64,000 nucleotides of DNA, from contig CM070876.1 in NCBI GenBank assembly GCA_036365515.1, positions 38,029,195 through 38,093,194 of the forward strand, read 5' to 3'. The stretch is from Torymus aiolomorphi (Eukaryota; Arthropoda; Insecta; Hymenoptera; Torymidae). The notes beneath the pieces are model-generated. The model was not told where the DNA came from and did not search any database. It worked only from the letters and a program-made list of their open reading frames with translations. A program made the position numbers and the translations under genes. This document shows, piece by piece, positions 48,335 through 58,042 of this stretch; positions within the stretch are counted from its first letter, which is position 1, and each line of letters starts with the position of its first letter.

Positions 48335-48899
48335 CTAGGTGTATAGGGTAGCCGATGCGTAGTCTAGGTGGTGCGCACCATATATTTTTGACTCTAGGTG
48401 TTGGAAATTATTGAATGCGTCGTCTAGGTGTTCGAGGTGGCCGATGCCGGAATCTACGTTGTGCGCTCTGTAGATTTTTGCCTCTAGATGTTGGAAATCA
48501 TCCAATGCATCGTCCAAGGTGTTCGGGGTGGATGATGATGGAGTCTAGGTAGTGCGCTCCGTAGTCTTTTGCGTCTAGGTATCTGAATGCATCCAATGCA
48601 TGATCTAGGTGTTCGGCATAGCCGATGATGGAGTCTAGGTAGTGCGCACCGTAGGTTTTTGGCTCTAGGTGTTGGAAATCATTCAACGCATCGTCTAGGT
48701 GTTCGGGGTGGACGATGATGGAGTCCAGATGGTGCGCTCCGTAATGTTTGCGTCTAGGTATTGCACTGCATTCAATGCATGGTCTAGGTGTTCGGTGTAG
48801 CCGATGATGGAGTCTGGATTTACGCTCCGTAGTTTTCATCGTCCACGACCTTTTCGATACGTTCCAACACTTAGAGGTAAAAACTACGGAGTGCACCAC
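48335..48899 (-). repeat. 90-bp repeat array, minus orientation (coding-like)
   Basis: The minus frames 48498-48899 and 48335-48517 read degenerate 30-residue units (for example TYGAHYLDSIIGYAEHLDHA and DALNDFQHLEPK), interrupted by a frameshift near 48510. I do not recognise the repeat as a known domain. The unit is a multiple of three, so open frames persist by chance or by selection; the inverted twin to the right argues for a DNA repeat. Confidence 0.55.
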
Positions 48900-49505
48900 C
48901 TAGACTTCGTATCGGCTACCCTGAACATCTGGACCGCGTATTAGATAAGCTCTGATATCTAAACGCAAAAAGCTACGGAGCGCACCATCTGGACTTCATC
49001 ATCGGCCACCTGAAAGACCTAGATCACGCATTTGATGCGTTTTGACACCTACAGGCCAAAAACTACGAAGCGCACTTCTTAGACATCGTCATCGGCTACC
49101 CCGAATACCTGGGCCATGTATCAGATATGACCTGATATCTAAACGCAAAAAGCTACGGAACGCACCACCTAGAATTCATCATCGGCCACCTGAAAAACCC
49201 AGACCACGCATTCGATGCGTTTCACCACCTAGAGGCAAAAAAATTCGGAGCGCATCTCCTACACATCGTCATCAGCTTCCCCGAATACCTGGACCACGTA
49301 TCAGATCTGCCCTGATATCTAAACGCAAAAAGCTACGGAGCGCACCACCTAGACTTCATCATCGGCCACCTGAAAGACCCAGACCACGCATTCGATGCGT
49401 TTCAACACCTAGAGGCAAAAAACTAGGGAGCGCACCTCATAGACATCGTCATCGGCTACCCCAAACTCCTAAACCACGTATTAGATCCGCCCGTAGTCAC
49501 ATTAT
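48860..49505 (+). repeat. 90-bp repeat array, plus orientation
   Basis: About seven units. Unit starts at about 48970, 49061, 49151, 49241, 49331 and 49421 give a 90-91-bp period, with odd and even units slightly different (a 180-bp dimer). The frame matching the minus-strand peptide is interrupted by stops here (for example AACTAG near 49421), while a shifted frame 49042-49542 happens to be open. Confidence 0.6.
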
Positions 49506-50190
49506 TAAAAATACTATATTTCAAAGAATACTAGTACTATAACAGTTACAAGATATACATTTGTGGGCAAATTTTTGATATTGTAACTGTTACAATATGA
49601 CATTTTGATATTAACATACGCGCACAATTGTCGTAATAGCTCATACATTATTTGTTAACGTATGTACAATTCGCCATAATTAAAAATACGTATGTTAACA
49701 GTTACAATATATGTTAACTATAATCATATCCTTTTCTCAGTGCAGATATGCCCTGATATCTAAACGCAAAAAGCTACGGAACGCACCACCTAGACTTCAT
49801 CATCGGCCACCTGAAAAACCCAGACCACGCATTCGATGCGTTTCAACACCTAGAGGCAAAAAACTAGGGAGCGCACCTCATAGACATCGTCATCGACTAC
49901 CCCAAACTCCTAAACCACGTATTAGATCCGCCCGTAGTCACATTATTAAAAATACTATATTTCAAAGAATACTAGTACTATAACAGTTACAAGATATAGA
50001 TTTGTGGGCAAATTTTTGATATTGTAACTGTTACAATATGACATTTTGATATTAACATACGCACACAATTGTCGTAATAGCTCATACATTATTTGTTAAC
50101 GTATGTACAATTCGCCATAATTAAAAATACGTATGTTAACAGTTACAATATATGTTAACTATAATCATATCCTTTTCTCAGTGTAGATAT
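49309..50190 (+). repeat. 441-bp tandem duplication
   Basis: 49309-49749 and 49750-50190 match with an offset of 441 bp and only a few substitutions. The unit includes the last repeat units and the right terminal region of the foldback element. Confidence 0.9.
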
Positions 50191-50360
50191 CAATTTTTTT
50201 TCACGCGGGCTATTTATCATCAGCGTTAAATTCACAGAAATTTTTTCCCCTGTAGCGGAAGAATTTTCCGCTAAAAATAGGACCAGTATTTCCTCTTACT
50301 AGAGGTGTGTTATATGCACCATGCAATACTGTTGGGTATATAATATATATATTGTAGTAT

Positions 50361-50876
50361 ACACTCAGAAAAACGATTCTCCGGTATCAAAATAAAATTC
50401 CTCCTAAAAAAATCTTCCTGCAATAAAAAGGACTTCCTCCTGCTCGGTAGAATCGTAATTCGATTACAGGAACTGTGATTTCGTTTTATTACAAGAATAT
50501 TATGTGTCTGTAATGGAGGAATGATATTTTGGGTCTTAGGTCCCCAAAACTCTATTTTATAAATATCATTAAATTGCAGCATAAGACAAGTTTTATTGAT
50601 AATAGAAGACACTAGAAATACTATATAAATATTTAAAATAACTAAAGTCTTTTTATTCCATTCATGTATAACAACTTTATTTTTACATTAATTATTTATG
50701 TATTTTTTTGTTAATAATTATTATATACGGGAGGAATTCCTCTTATTGCGATGCGACATTGTACCAAGCGGATATTCCTCCTTCCATAGGAAGATATTCT
50801 CTTGGCCCTATTTTTAACTTAAAATCCTCCTCCGACAGGCAGATTCTCGTTGGTACAGGAAGATCGTTTTCTGAGT
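50361..50876. mobile_element. MITE with CTCAGAAAACGAT-type ends
   Basis: 'acactcagaaaaacgattct' on the left and 'agatcgttttctgagt' on the right are inverted, within tat/atat flanks. The interior has no transposase and is rich in 'cctcct' and 'aggagg' words. Ends resemble CACTGAGAAAAG of the neighbouring foldback, so they may belong to one superfamily. Confidence 0.6.
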
Positions 50877-51984
50877 ATATGAGCAATTCTACGGAAATCA
50901 TTGAACAATTTGGGTAGTAAAAATTGATAAAAATTTTTTGTGGGGCACACCTGCCAGACCTGATTTTTTTAGTTCTCTGGACGATTCGTAATATAAAAAT
51001 TGTCAACACGGTGAATCTGGTGGCAAGCTTTTCTGCCACCAATAAAATTATTTTTTCAAAATGCTTAAAAATTACCCCCTTTCAAACATAAATCATTTCA
51101 TCAGGGAGAGTCACACATATCTTTCGAAAAAGAAAATAGAACTATAGAGAATACAAACTTTAATTTGGAATCAATATTTTTTCATCCGGTCAAAAGTAAA
51201 TGAAAGCTCGCATTCTCTAGTTTTATTTTCTTTTTTGAAATGTACGTACGACTCCCTGACAAAATCATTTCTGTTTGAAAGAGCTCATTTTAAAGCATTT
51301 TTTAGAAATAAAGTTATTGTCCACAAAAAAGCTTACCACCCAATTGACAATGTTCCCGATTTTGTGTACATTTAAAATGGTCCAAAAAACCAAAAGAACT
51401 TGGCCTGGTAGGTGCGTCCCTTGAATTTTTTAATTTTTTTATGTTTGAACCCAGTTGTTTGATTATTTCTGCACAATATAATAATTTGTCATGAGGTGGA
51501 AAGCTCACCAATCTACATAATATTTTCATTATATAATTGTAGCCTTATATATAGTTGTAATATTACGAAATATTTCAAAATATACTTTTCAAAAAATTAA
51601 GATCAGAATTATTCACTGCTAATCTAATTATCTACTCTACGTATCTTTATATTATCTTATTATCTATATACAATTATCTATAAATCCTCCAACCAGAGGA
51701 GGAAAATCGTTCTGTGGCAGAAAGCTACTGTTTCTGCAAGTGGCAGACAGATCCTCCGTTTCAGAAGCAGTCCTTTCGACTTTAGGGAGATTTTTTCAGG
51801 AGGAATGATATCTTGAGAGAGCAAGAATCATATTTTGCGTTCCCGCGTAAAAAGAAATTTGTGGACTGTATATTGCCCACAGTATTCGAAAAGTATGGGC
51901 CATACATTAGCCATTACAAGTCATATGAGGGCAATATATGTATAAGAAATACGTGGCCTCGGCATCTGAGCCAAGTAAACACTT
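50877..51984. other. AT-rich DNA with repeat scraps
   Basis: 51690-51830 contains 'gaggaggaaaatcgttctg' and 'tcaggaggaatgatatcttgag', like the interior of the 50361 element, so probably a degenerate relative. 51115-51180 and 51210-51260 contain a weak inverted similarity. No gene. Confidence 0.4.
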
Positions 51985-52571
51985 TTGTCACTAATTAATA
52001 AGTTAAATTTTCACTTTTTCCATACGTTAACAGCTCTTCACTTGCAAATAAGTAGAATTTTCACTTTCTCTGTCAGTAAACGAAATTCTCACGTATGAAT
52101 AAGTGAAGTTTTTACTTTTTCCAATAGCGTTAATAACAAAAATAAACTTAGTAAATGAGCGCTCTCGCTTGTACACATCCTTAAGATGCTAAGCAATTGT
52201 ATGGAAAAGCTAGCTGAGGTATGTGATCTCCGTATGCCCTAATGCTATCAACGTAAGCTTATTGACAAAATAAAGCTGTATTAATCAAATGTTTATTATA
52301 ATAAATCTCCCCCATTAAAATACGCGAAATGCCCTTGTTCTGGTTTTCGAAAACTATTGAGACTTATTTGTTTACTAAAAAAGGTTCTGTCCAAGTCCGA
52401 CTCCCCCCTAAATAAAAATCTTCCCCCTGCCCCCTATAGAGTAAAAAAAAACTTTGCTTAAGTATTTATAGTAATTCTATAATGGTAACTTCCAGTATAT
52501 TAAATTTTCACTTATTGAGTGAGTGCAATTTTACTTTACAGATAAAATAATGTTAACTTATTAAGTAAGTG
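51985..52571. repeat. Degenerate AT-rich minisatellite (left part)
   Basis: Recurring 'aataagtgaaattttcactttt'-like units (21-35 bp, loosely spaced). The array continues to the right of the copia insertion at 57509-57700, showing that copia landed within it. 52180-52480 is unrelated AT-rich sequence. Confidence 0.6.
52567..52571. repeat. Target-site duplication of copia (left)
   Basis: aagtg here and at 57509-57513, directly outside the two LTRs. Confidence 0.85.
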
Positions 52572-52863
52572 TGTTGAAATAATGATACATATTATATTGC
52601 GCGAGAATGTAAATATTTGGAAGTCGCACGAGAGACGAAAACAGCGAGCGCGACACACGCACATTGTAGGTTCCCCCACTCCAGCACCTATGGTGTGACT
52701 TGCGAGCGTGCACGGCAGCGACGAACGCGAGCCCCGCTCTTTTGGCTCTCAGCTCTCGTCAGGAGCGGCACGCGGTGCCCAAGCGTATGGCGCTGTATTA
52801 TATTTCTATTTTAATAAATATCCTTTTACCAACAACCACGACTTTTTCTCTCTCATTTTAACA
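52572..52863 (+). repeat. Copia 5' LTR
   Basis: Begins TGTTGAAATAATG and ends ATTTTAACA (TG..CA ends). The CpG-rich middle contains 'ctatggtgtgacttgcgagc'. 'tattttaataaatatcc' near the 3' side supplies AATAAA for polyadenylation. Open frames inside are incidental. Confidence 0.93.
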
Positions 52864-52879
52864 TGGTAGCAGAGCGTGG
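52864..52879 (+). other. Primer-binding site, initiator-Met tRNA type
   Basis: TGGTAGCAGAGCGTGG starts immediately after the LTR. The first eleven bases match the complement of the 3' end of an animal initiator-methionine tRNA, as recalled from the family, with two mismatches later. Confidence 0.75.
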
Positions 52880-53145
52880 TTACATGGAAAAGGATATTCG
52901 TCAGTAACTCTGACCCAATACAAGCCTCGGCGAGTATTGGGGGCAGTTTGCTGCAAGGTGAAAAAGTTTGCATTGACTCGGAAGATGACTTGGAAATGAA
53001 AGTAGAAACAGACGAAGAAAGTGAAAAGACAGTAAGCGAAGAAAAGTGTGAAAAACGATTTGTGAATATCGTGAATAAGATTATAAGACTAAGAAGAACA
53101 AGTAAAGTGTTTGAAGAAAACGGAAGAGAAAATAGAAGAGTCATC

Positions 53146-53844
53146 ATGGCGGACGAGTACAAAGTAACGCTACCAATTTTCGATGGAAAAGATTATAGTA
53201 CGTGGAAGAAGAGAATTATAGTATTGTTGAAACTGAAAAAATGTGAAGAAGTTATACAGAGAGCGAGAGCTGAAGGTGATAATGAAGCCACGTGGAACGA
53301 GAAAGATTTGAAAGCGATGAATTACATATACGCTGCACTGACGAACAGACAAATGGAATTAGTCAATGAGGAAAACACAAGCTATGAAATAATTAAGAAA
53401 CTGGATAAATTGTATTTGCGTGAATCAACCGCATTACAAATTTGTGTGAGAAATAAGCTGGATAGATTAAAATTAAAAGATTATAGTGAAACAAGTGAAT
53501 TCTTCAGTGAATTTGAAAAACTAATAATTGAATTGAAAAATGCGGGTGCTACAATAAATGAAAAAGAAAGATTGAACTATTTGTTAAGAACATTGCCAAG
53601 TTCATTAAGCCATATTGGTGATTTAGTAGATGTGATGCCAGAACAAGAAAGGACAGCGGATTATGTTATAAACAAAATAAAGATATATGAAGACCGAGAA
53701 AAAGAAGAAAATCAAAATACGAGAAATAGAAGTTCAAGCGTATTTAAAATTGAGAAGAAAAATGATGGATCGTGCTTCAGATGCGGGAAGCAAGGTCACT
53801 ACCAGTACGAATGTACGAGCCAAGGCAACGCGAGAAATTCTTAG
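53146..53844 (+). CDS. Copia gag
   Basis: 232 codons from the ATG at 53146 (MADEYKVTLP), chosen because copia Gag proteins typically begin just before an 'FDGKDYSTWK'-type motif. The in-frame ATG at 52876 overlaps the primer site and its extra 90 residues have no Gag similarity. The UBN2-like Gag core ('NYLLRTLP' near residue 147) is followed by a CCHC zinc knuckle, CFRCGKQGHYQYEC, near the end. Gag forms the intracellular particle and binds RNA. The frame ends at TAG 53842-53844, while pol continues in the +1 frame. Confidence 0.85.
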   Translation: MADEYKVTLPIFDGKDYSTWKKRIIVLLKLKKCEEVIQRARAEGDNEATWNEKDLKAMNYIYAALTNRQMELVNEENTSYEIIKKLDKLYLRESTALQICVRNKLDRLKLKDYSETSEFFSEFEKLIIELKNAGATINEKERLNYLLRTLPSSLSHIGDLVDVMPEQERTADYVINKIKIYEDREKEENQNTRNRSSSVFKIEKKNDGSCFRCGKQGHYQYECTSQGNARNS

Positions 53845-56800
53845 AGGCTCAAGAGGAGCCGGACAGCAACAAGCGCGAGGAGGCGCACACCATCAACAAC
53901 ACCAGCAGCGAGGCGGAAACAGCCATAGCAGAGGCAACGGCGGCTATCGAGGCAGAGGCGCAGGTCAACGAGGACGAGGCGGACAATATCAACAGGATCG
54001 ACAGCCTACGAGCCGAGACCCGACGACGTTAACAACAGAAGTCGAGGGTAATGTGAATACATGCGTAGAGGTAAATAGCTGCGAAAATAATATAGAATGG
54101 GTTCTAGATAGCGGATGCTCCGACCATATTGTAAATAATGAAAAATACTTTGCGAAAGTAAATAAAATAGAAAATCCGATAAATGTAAAAGTGGGAGATG
54201 GTCGTGTATTAAGAGCAACTAGTATAGGCGAGATTAAAGCTAAATTCAAAACATATTATACTGAAACAGAAATTATAATAAAAAATGTATTTTTTGTAAA
54301 AGAAATGGATAGGAATTTAATGAGTTTCGGGAAAGTAGCAGAAAATTTGAAAATTGTGTCTAGAGGAAATACCGCGAAAATTTATAACCGTGAAAATGAA
54401 TTAATAGCAGTAGCAAATAAAGTAAATAATTTGTATAAGATAAACACTGTGTTAGAGAATAAACAGACCTATATAACTGAAAATGTAAATATCGGTATGA
54501 CCGTGAAGGAAAAATTCCATAGAATGCTAGGACATGTTAATTTTGGATATCTGAATATTTTGAGTCGAAATAATTTAGTAGAAGGTTTGCCAAATAATTT
54601 AGAAAGCGATTATCTAAAATGCGGCACGTGTGTGAGGAATAAAATGACAAATACTAATTTTGAAAATAATAGACATAGAGCTAGGGATGTTAGAGAGATT
54701 ATACATGCGGATGTGAATGGACCGCAGAAAACAGAAGGATATAGGGGGGAAAAATATTTTCTAGTCTTAGTCGATGATTATAGTAAAGCTGCAAAAGTAT
54801 ATACAATGAAAGGAAAAAATGAAGTCTTTGACTGTATTGTTACATATGTTAATTTCGTTGAAAATGTAACGGGAAAGAGAATAAAACGTTTAAGGTGCGA
54901 TAATGGGAGAGAGTTTTTAAATAGAGATATTTATAGTTTCGCAAAAGAAAAGGGGATTTATATTGAACCATGCCCTCCGTATGTTCACGAATTGAATGGA
55001 ACTGCCGAGCGGTATAATAGGTCGGTTATGGATACAGCAAGATGCTTATTAGCAGACGCGAAAATACACAATAGATATTGGCCAGAGGTCGTTGAGACGG
55101 CTGTTTATTTAAAGAATAGAACGTTAGCGAACACGTTTGAGAGAAAGACTCCATATGAGATTATGATGGGAGAAAAACCGGATATTAGAAATTTAAAATT
55201 GTACGGGAGTAGAGTTTTCGTTAGAGTTCCGGAAATCAAAAGGAGAAGTAAATGGGACAGAAAAGCAGATTTAGGAATATTAGTTGGTTATGAAAATGTA
55301 GGCTATAGAGTCTTGATAAATAATAGAGTAACTGTAGCAAAACATGTTGATATTGTTGAGGAAAATGTTAAGTTAGTTGGTTTTAGTGGTAACGATGAAA
55401 ATAGTGATAATGAAATAATTGAAAAAATAAATCAGGATATACATAATGAAAATGTAGAAAATGAATTTGATGAAATCGATGAAGTAACTGAAAAAGAAAA
55501 TATAAAAAGTAATGAATATGAAAATAACGTACCCAGTACAAGTAAAAAGAATTTAAAGGTAGTAAGAAAATCTGAAAGAAAGAAAAGTCCTATAAATCGA
55601 TATGGAAATCCAATAACAAATTGTATTTACGTGAATTATGTAAACGTTGAAAATCCCGAGAATTATAACGAAGCGATAAATAGCAATGAGTGTGAAAATT
55701 GGCGAGAAGCTATGAATAGAGAGATTGAATGTTTAAATAAAAATGAGACGTGGAAATTAGTCGAAAAACCGATTGATAAAAAGGCATTAGATCTAAAGTG
55801 GGTCTTTACAAAAAAAGGTGAAAATAAGTTTAAAGCTAGAATTGTAGTAAGAGGGTTTCAACAAAGGGAGATAATTGATGATATTTATTCACCTGTTGCA
55901 AGAACTCAAACATTAAAAATCTTATTAAATTACTGTGTGCAAAATGATTTTAAAATTGATCAAATGGATGTCGAGTCAGCATTCCTTAATGGAAAAATAA
56001 AATCCGAAGTTTATGTTAAACAACCTCAAGGTTATGACGATAATTCAGGAAGAGTGTGTAAATTAGAAAAAGCATTGTACGGACTGTGCGAAAGTCTACG
56101 TGTATGGTATGAATGCTTAGATGAATATTTGAAAGATTTAGGATTTAAGAAAAGTAAGATCGATTATTGTTTATATTCACTAAAAATTAACAATGAGAAA
56201 ATCTATCTAATAATCTTCGTGGATGATTTATTAATCTGCAGTAAAAATGTAAAATTGATTGAATCTATCAAAAAGAAATTAATTGTAAAATTTAGAATGA
56301 AAGATTTGGGCAAGATTAAAACTTACTTAGGAATAAATATTGATTATGACTGTGAGGAGAATATTATGACCTTAGAACAAAAGGACTATATTGAATCTTT
56401 AGCAAGGAAGTATGAAATTGAAAATGCGAAATTGTATGGTACTCCGATGGAACAAAATTTAAAATGTGAACCGGCACTATCAGCATCAAACGATATAAAA
56501 TATAGGAACCTAATTGGAGCATTGTTGTATATAAGCTCGAGTACTAGACCAGATATTTGCTATTCAGTAAATTATCTTAGTAGATTCCAAAATTGTTATG
56601 ATCAGAGTCATTATAAATATACATTGAGAATACTAAAATATTTGTACTATACAAGAGAATTAAAATTAACGTACGAAAAAAATTTAAATGATGATATTTT
56701 AAATTGTTTTGTTGATGCTGATTGGGCAGGAGATGTAGTCGACAGAAAATCTACGACTAGTTATGTAATTAAAATGTATGGAAATAGTGTTTATTGGAAA

Positions 56801-57163
56801 TCAAAAAAACAAAATATTGTAACAAAATCATCAACCGAAGCAGAATATGTTGCTTTGTCAGTATGTGTGAGTGAGATTAAACTAATAAAAGAATTGTTGA
56901 AAGATTTTGAAATAGAAATTAAGGAACCGATATGTATACATGAAGATAATGCAGGTGCAATCAGTATCAGTAAATATGGTAATTTGACAAAAAACTCTAA
57001 ATATATAGAAACACATTATCATTTTGTAAACGAAAATTATCTAGAAGGCGTTATTACAGTAAATAAAATTGACTCAGATGAAAACCCTGCAGACATATTT
57101 ACAAAGTCATTAGGTCGAATAAAATTTGAAAAGTTTAGAAGAAATTTAAATTTAGAATATTAA
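53843..57163 (+). CDS. Copia pol (protease, integrase, reverse transcriptase, RNase H)
   Basis: The pol frame is open from 53687 but lies +1 to gag; the coordinates start where a +1 shift at the gag stop would enter it. An Arg/Gly-rich linker is followed by protease (LDSGCSDH near 54100) and integrase (HHCC zinc site near 54517-54645). The integrase catalytic acidic residues lie near 54707, 54770-54900 and 55000. RT has 'MDVESAFLNG', and FVDD at 56216-56227. RNase H has DADWAGD, 'SSTEAEY' and 'HEDNAGAI'; a C-terminal 'ADIFTKSL' is typical of copia. No internal stop is seen. In the RT, LYGLCESLRVWY replaces the usual LYGLKQSPRxWY. Expression likely needs frameshifting unless the gag/pol offset is a mutation. 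Confidence 0.88.
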   Translation, partial: RGSRGAGQQQARGGAHHQQHQQRGGNSHSRGNGGYRGRGAGQRGRGGQYQQDRQPTSRDPTTLTTEVEGNVNTCVEVNSCENNIEWVLDSGCSDHIVNNEKYFAKVNKIENPINVKVGDGRVLRATSIGEIKAKFKTYYTETEIIIKNVFFVKEMDRNLMSFGKVAENLKIVSRGNTAKIYNRENELIAVANKVNNLYKINTVLENKQTYITENVNIGMTVKEKFHRMLGHVNFGYLNILSRNNLVEGLPNNLESDYLKCGTCVRNKMTNTNFENNRHRARDVREIIHADVNGPQKTEGYRGEKYFLVLVDDYSKAAKVYTMKGKNEVFDCIVTYVNFVENVTGKRIKRLRCDNGREFLNRDIYSFAKEKGIYIEPCPPYVHELNGTAERYNRSVMDTARCLLADAKIHNRYWPEVVETAVYLKNRTLANTFERKTPYEIMMGEKPDIRNLKLYGSRVFVRVPEIKRRSKWDRKADLGILVGYENVGYRVLINNRVTVAKHVDIVEENVKLVGFSGNDENSDNEIIEKINQDIHNENVENEFDEIDEVTEKENIKSNEYENNVPSTSKKNLKVVRKSERKKSPINRYGNPITNCIYVNYVNVENPENYNEAINSNECENWREAMNREIECLNKNETWKLVEKPIDKKALDLKWVFTKKGENKFKARIVVRGFQQREIIDDIYSPVARTQTLKILLNYCVQNDFKIDQMDVESAFLNGKIKSEVYVKQPQGYDDNSGRVCKLEKALYGLCESLRVWYECLDEYLKDLGFKKSKIDYCLYSLKINNEKIYLIIFVDDLLICSKNVKLIESIKKKLIVKFRMKDLGKIKTYLGINIDYDCEENIMTLEQKDYIESLARKYEIENAKLYGTPMEQNLKCEPALSASNDIKYRNLIGALLYISSSTRPDICYSVNYLSRFQNCYDQSHYKYTLRILKYLYYTRELKLTYEKNLNDDILNCFVDADWAGDVVDRKSTTSYVIKMYGNSVYWKSKKQNIVTKSSTEAEYVALSVCVSEIKLIKELLKDFEIEIKEPICIHEDNAGAISISKYGNLTKNSKYIETHYHFVNENYLEGVITVNKIDSDENPADIFTKSLGRIKFEKFRRNLNLEY

Positions 57164-57204
57164 ATTAGATTCGATACTTAAGTTAAGTTTATACGCAATA
57201 TAAA

Positions 57205-57216
57205 TGTAAGGAGGCG
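57205..57216 (+). other. Polypurine tract of copia
   Basis: 'aatgtaaggaggcg' lies directly before the 3' LTR; the purine run aaggagg is the likely plus-strand primer. Short and weak as such tracts go. Confidence 0.6.
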
Positions 57217-57508
57217 TGTTGAAATAATGATACATATTATATTGCGCGAGAATGTAAATATTTGGAAGTCGCACGAGAGACGAAAACAGTGAGCGCGACA
57301 CACGCACATTGTAGGTTCCCCCACTCCAGCACCTATGGTGTGACTTGCGAGCGTGCACGGCAGCGACGAACGCGAGCCCCGCTCTCTTGGCTCTCAGCTC
57401 TCGTCAGGAGCGGCACGCGGTGCCCAAGCGTATGGCGCTGTATTATATTTCTATTTTAATAAATATCCTTTTACCAACAACCACGACTTTTTCTCTCTCA
57501 TTTTAACA
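57217..57508 (+). repeat. Copia 3' LTR
   Basis: Same 292-bp length as the 5' LTR; noticed differences are 'aacagtgagc' for 'aacagcgagc' and 'gctctcttgg' for 'gctcttttgg'. Confidence 0.93.
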
Positions 57509-57700
57509 AAGTGAAATAATGTTTACATATAGAATAAGTGAAATAGCTTTTACTCATCGAATAAGTTAAATTCTGTACTCGTTAAATAAGTGAAATAGTT
57601 TGTCGGATAAATGAATACTCACTTATTCGCAGTGGATGACTTTTTACTTTTTAAATAAGTGAATATTGACATTTAATAAGTGACTTTTCACGTACTTAAA
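57509..57700. repeat. Copia TSD and right part of the AT-rich minisatellite
   Basis: Begins with the aagtg duplication (57509-57513), then further 'aataagtgaaat' and 'ttttactttttaaataagtg' units continuing the array at 51985. Confidence 0.6.
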
Positions 57701-57944
57701 TTTAGAGATTATATTATTCCCGTATTCGTCATATGGGGTCTCCACCCTCATATGGGACTTATATGGGAATTATGTGGGACACTGTATGGTCCGAATTCGG
57801 CTCAGGGGCCGAAGCCGCTTATTTCCCTATATTGCCCTCATGTGGCTTGCAATGGCCCTATACTTTTCCAACACTGTAGGCAATATTGGGATTTGACATC
57901 GGGAGGGTGCTACTTAGTTCACTCTGTGTTAAAATGCTGGCTAA

Positions 57945-58042
57945 CCCTGGTAGAAAATTAACTATAAATTGGCCAGAATATGGCTAAGCCATATGCTGGT
58001 TAAGCATATTCTGGCCAACTTATGGTTAACTTTCTACCAGGG
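57945..58042. mobile_element. Hairpin MITE, CCCTGGTAGAAA family
   Basis: 98 bp; ends CCCTGGTAGAAA and TTTCTACCAGGG are perfect inverted repeats, and the inner sequence pairs around 'ggccagaatatg'/'catattctggcc'. Flanked by aa on both sides. Shares its ends with the element at 9146-9293. Confidence 0.8.

Larger units (their letters stand above)
48104..50185. mobile_element. 2.08-kb foldback element with 90-bp internal repeats
   Basis: Both ends read TACACTGAGAAAAG (right end as complement), compatible with CACTGAGAAAAG ends and TA duplication. Left of about 48850, ~90-bp units run in one orientation (minus-strand reading); to the right, the same units run inverted (48860-49500). Each unit contains words such as 'tacggagcgcaccacctaga', 'catcggccacctg' and 'caacacctagaggc'. 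On either strand one frame reads a 30-residue repeat (YGAHHLDF..HLEAK). The palindrome atattgtaac-t-gttacaatat recurs at 49573 and 50014, with an a-centred form at 48210. The final 441 bp are tandemly duplicated (49309-49749 and 49750-50190). Confidence 0.7.
52572..57508 (+). mobile_element. Ty1/copia LTR retrotransposon, structurally complete
   Basis: 4937 bp: two 292-bp LTRs, an initiator-Met-type primer site, gag, and a pol with the copia order PR-INT-RT-RNase H, flanked by a 5-bp TSD. The two LTRs differ at two positions that I noticed, indicating a recent insertion. The internal coding region is AT-rich with a purine-rich sense strand. Pol is open from end to end. It is a retroelement of the Pseudoviridae type, described here only. 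Confidence 0.95.
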
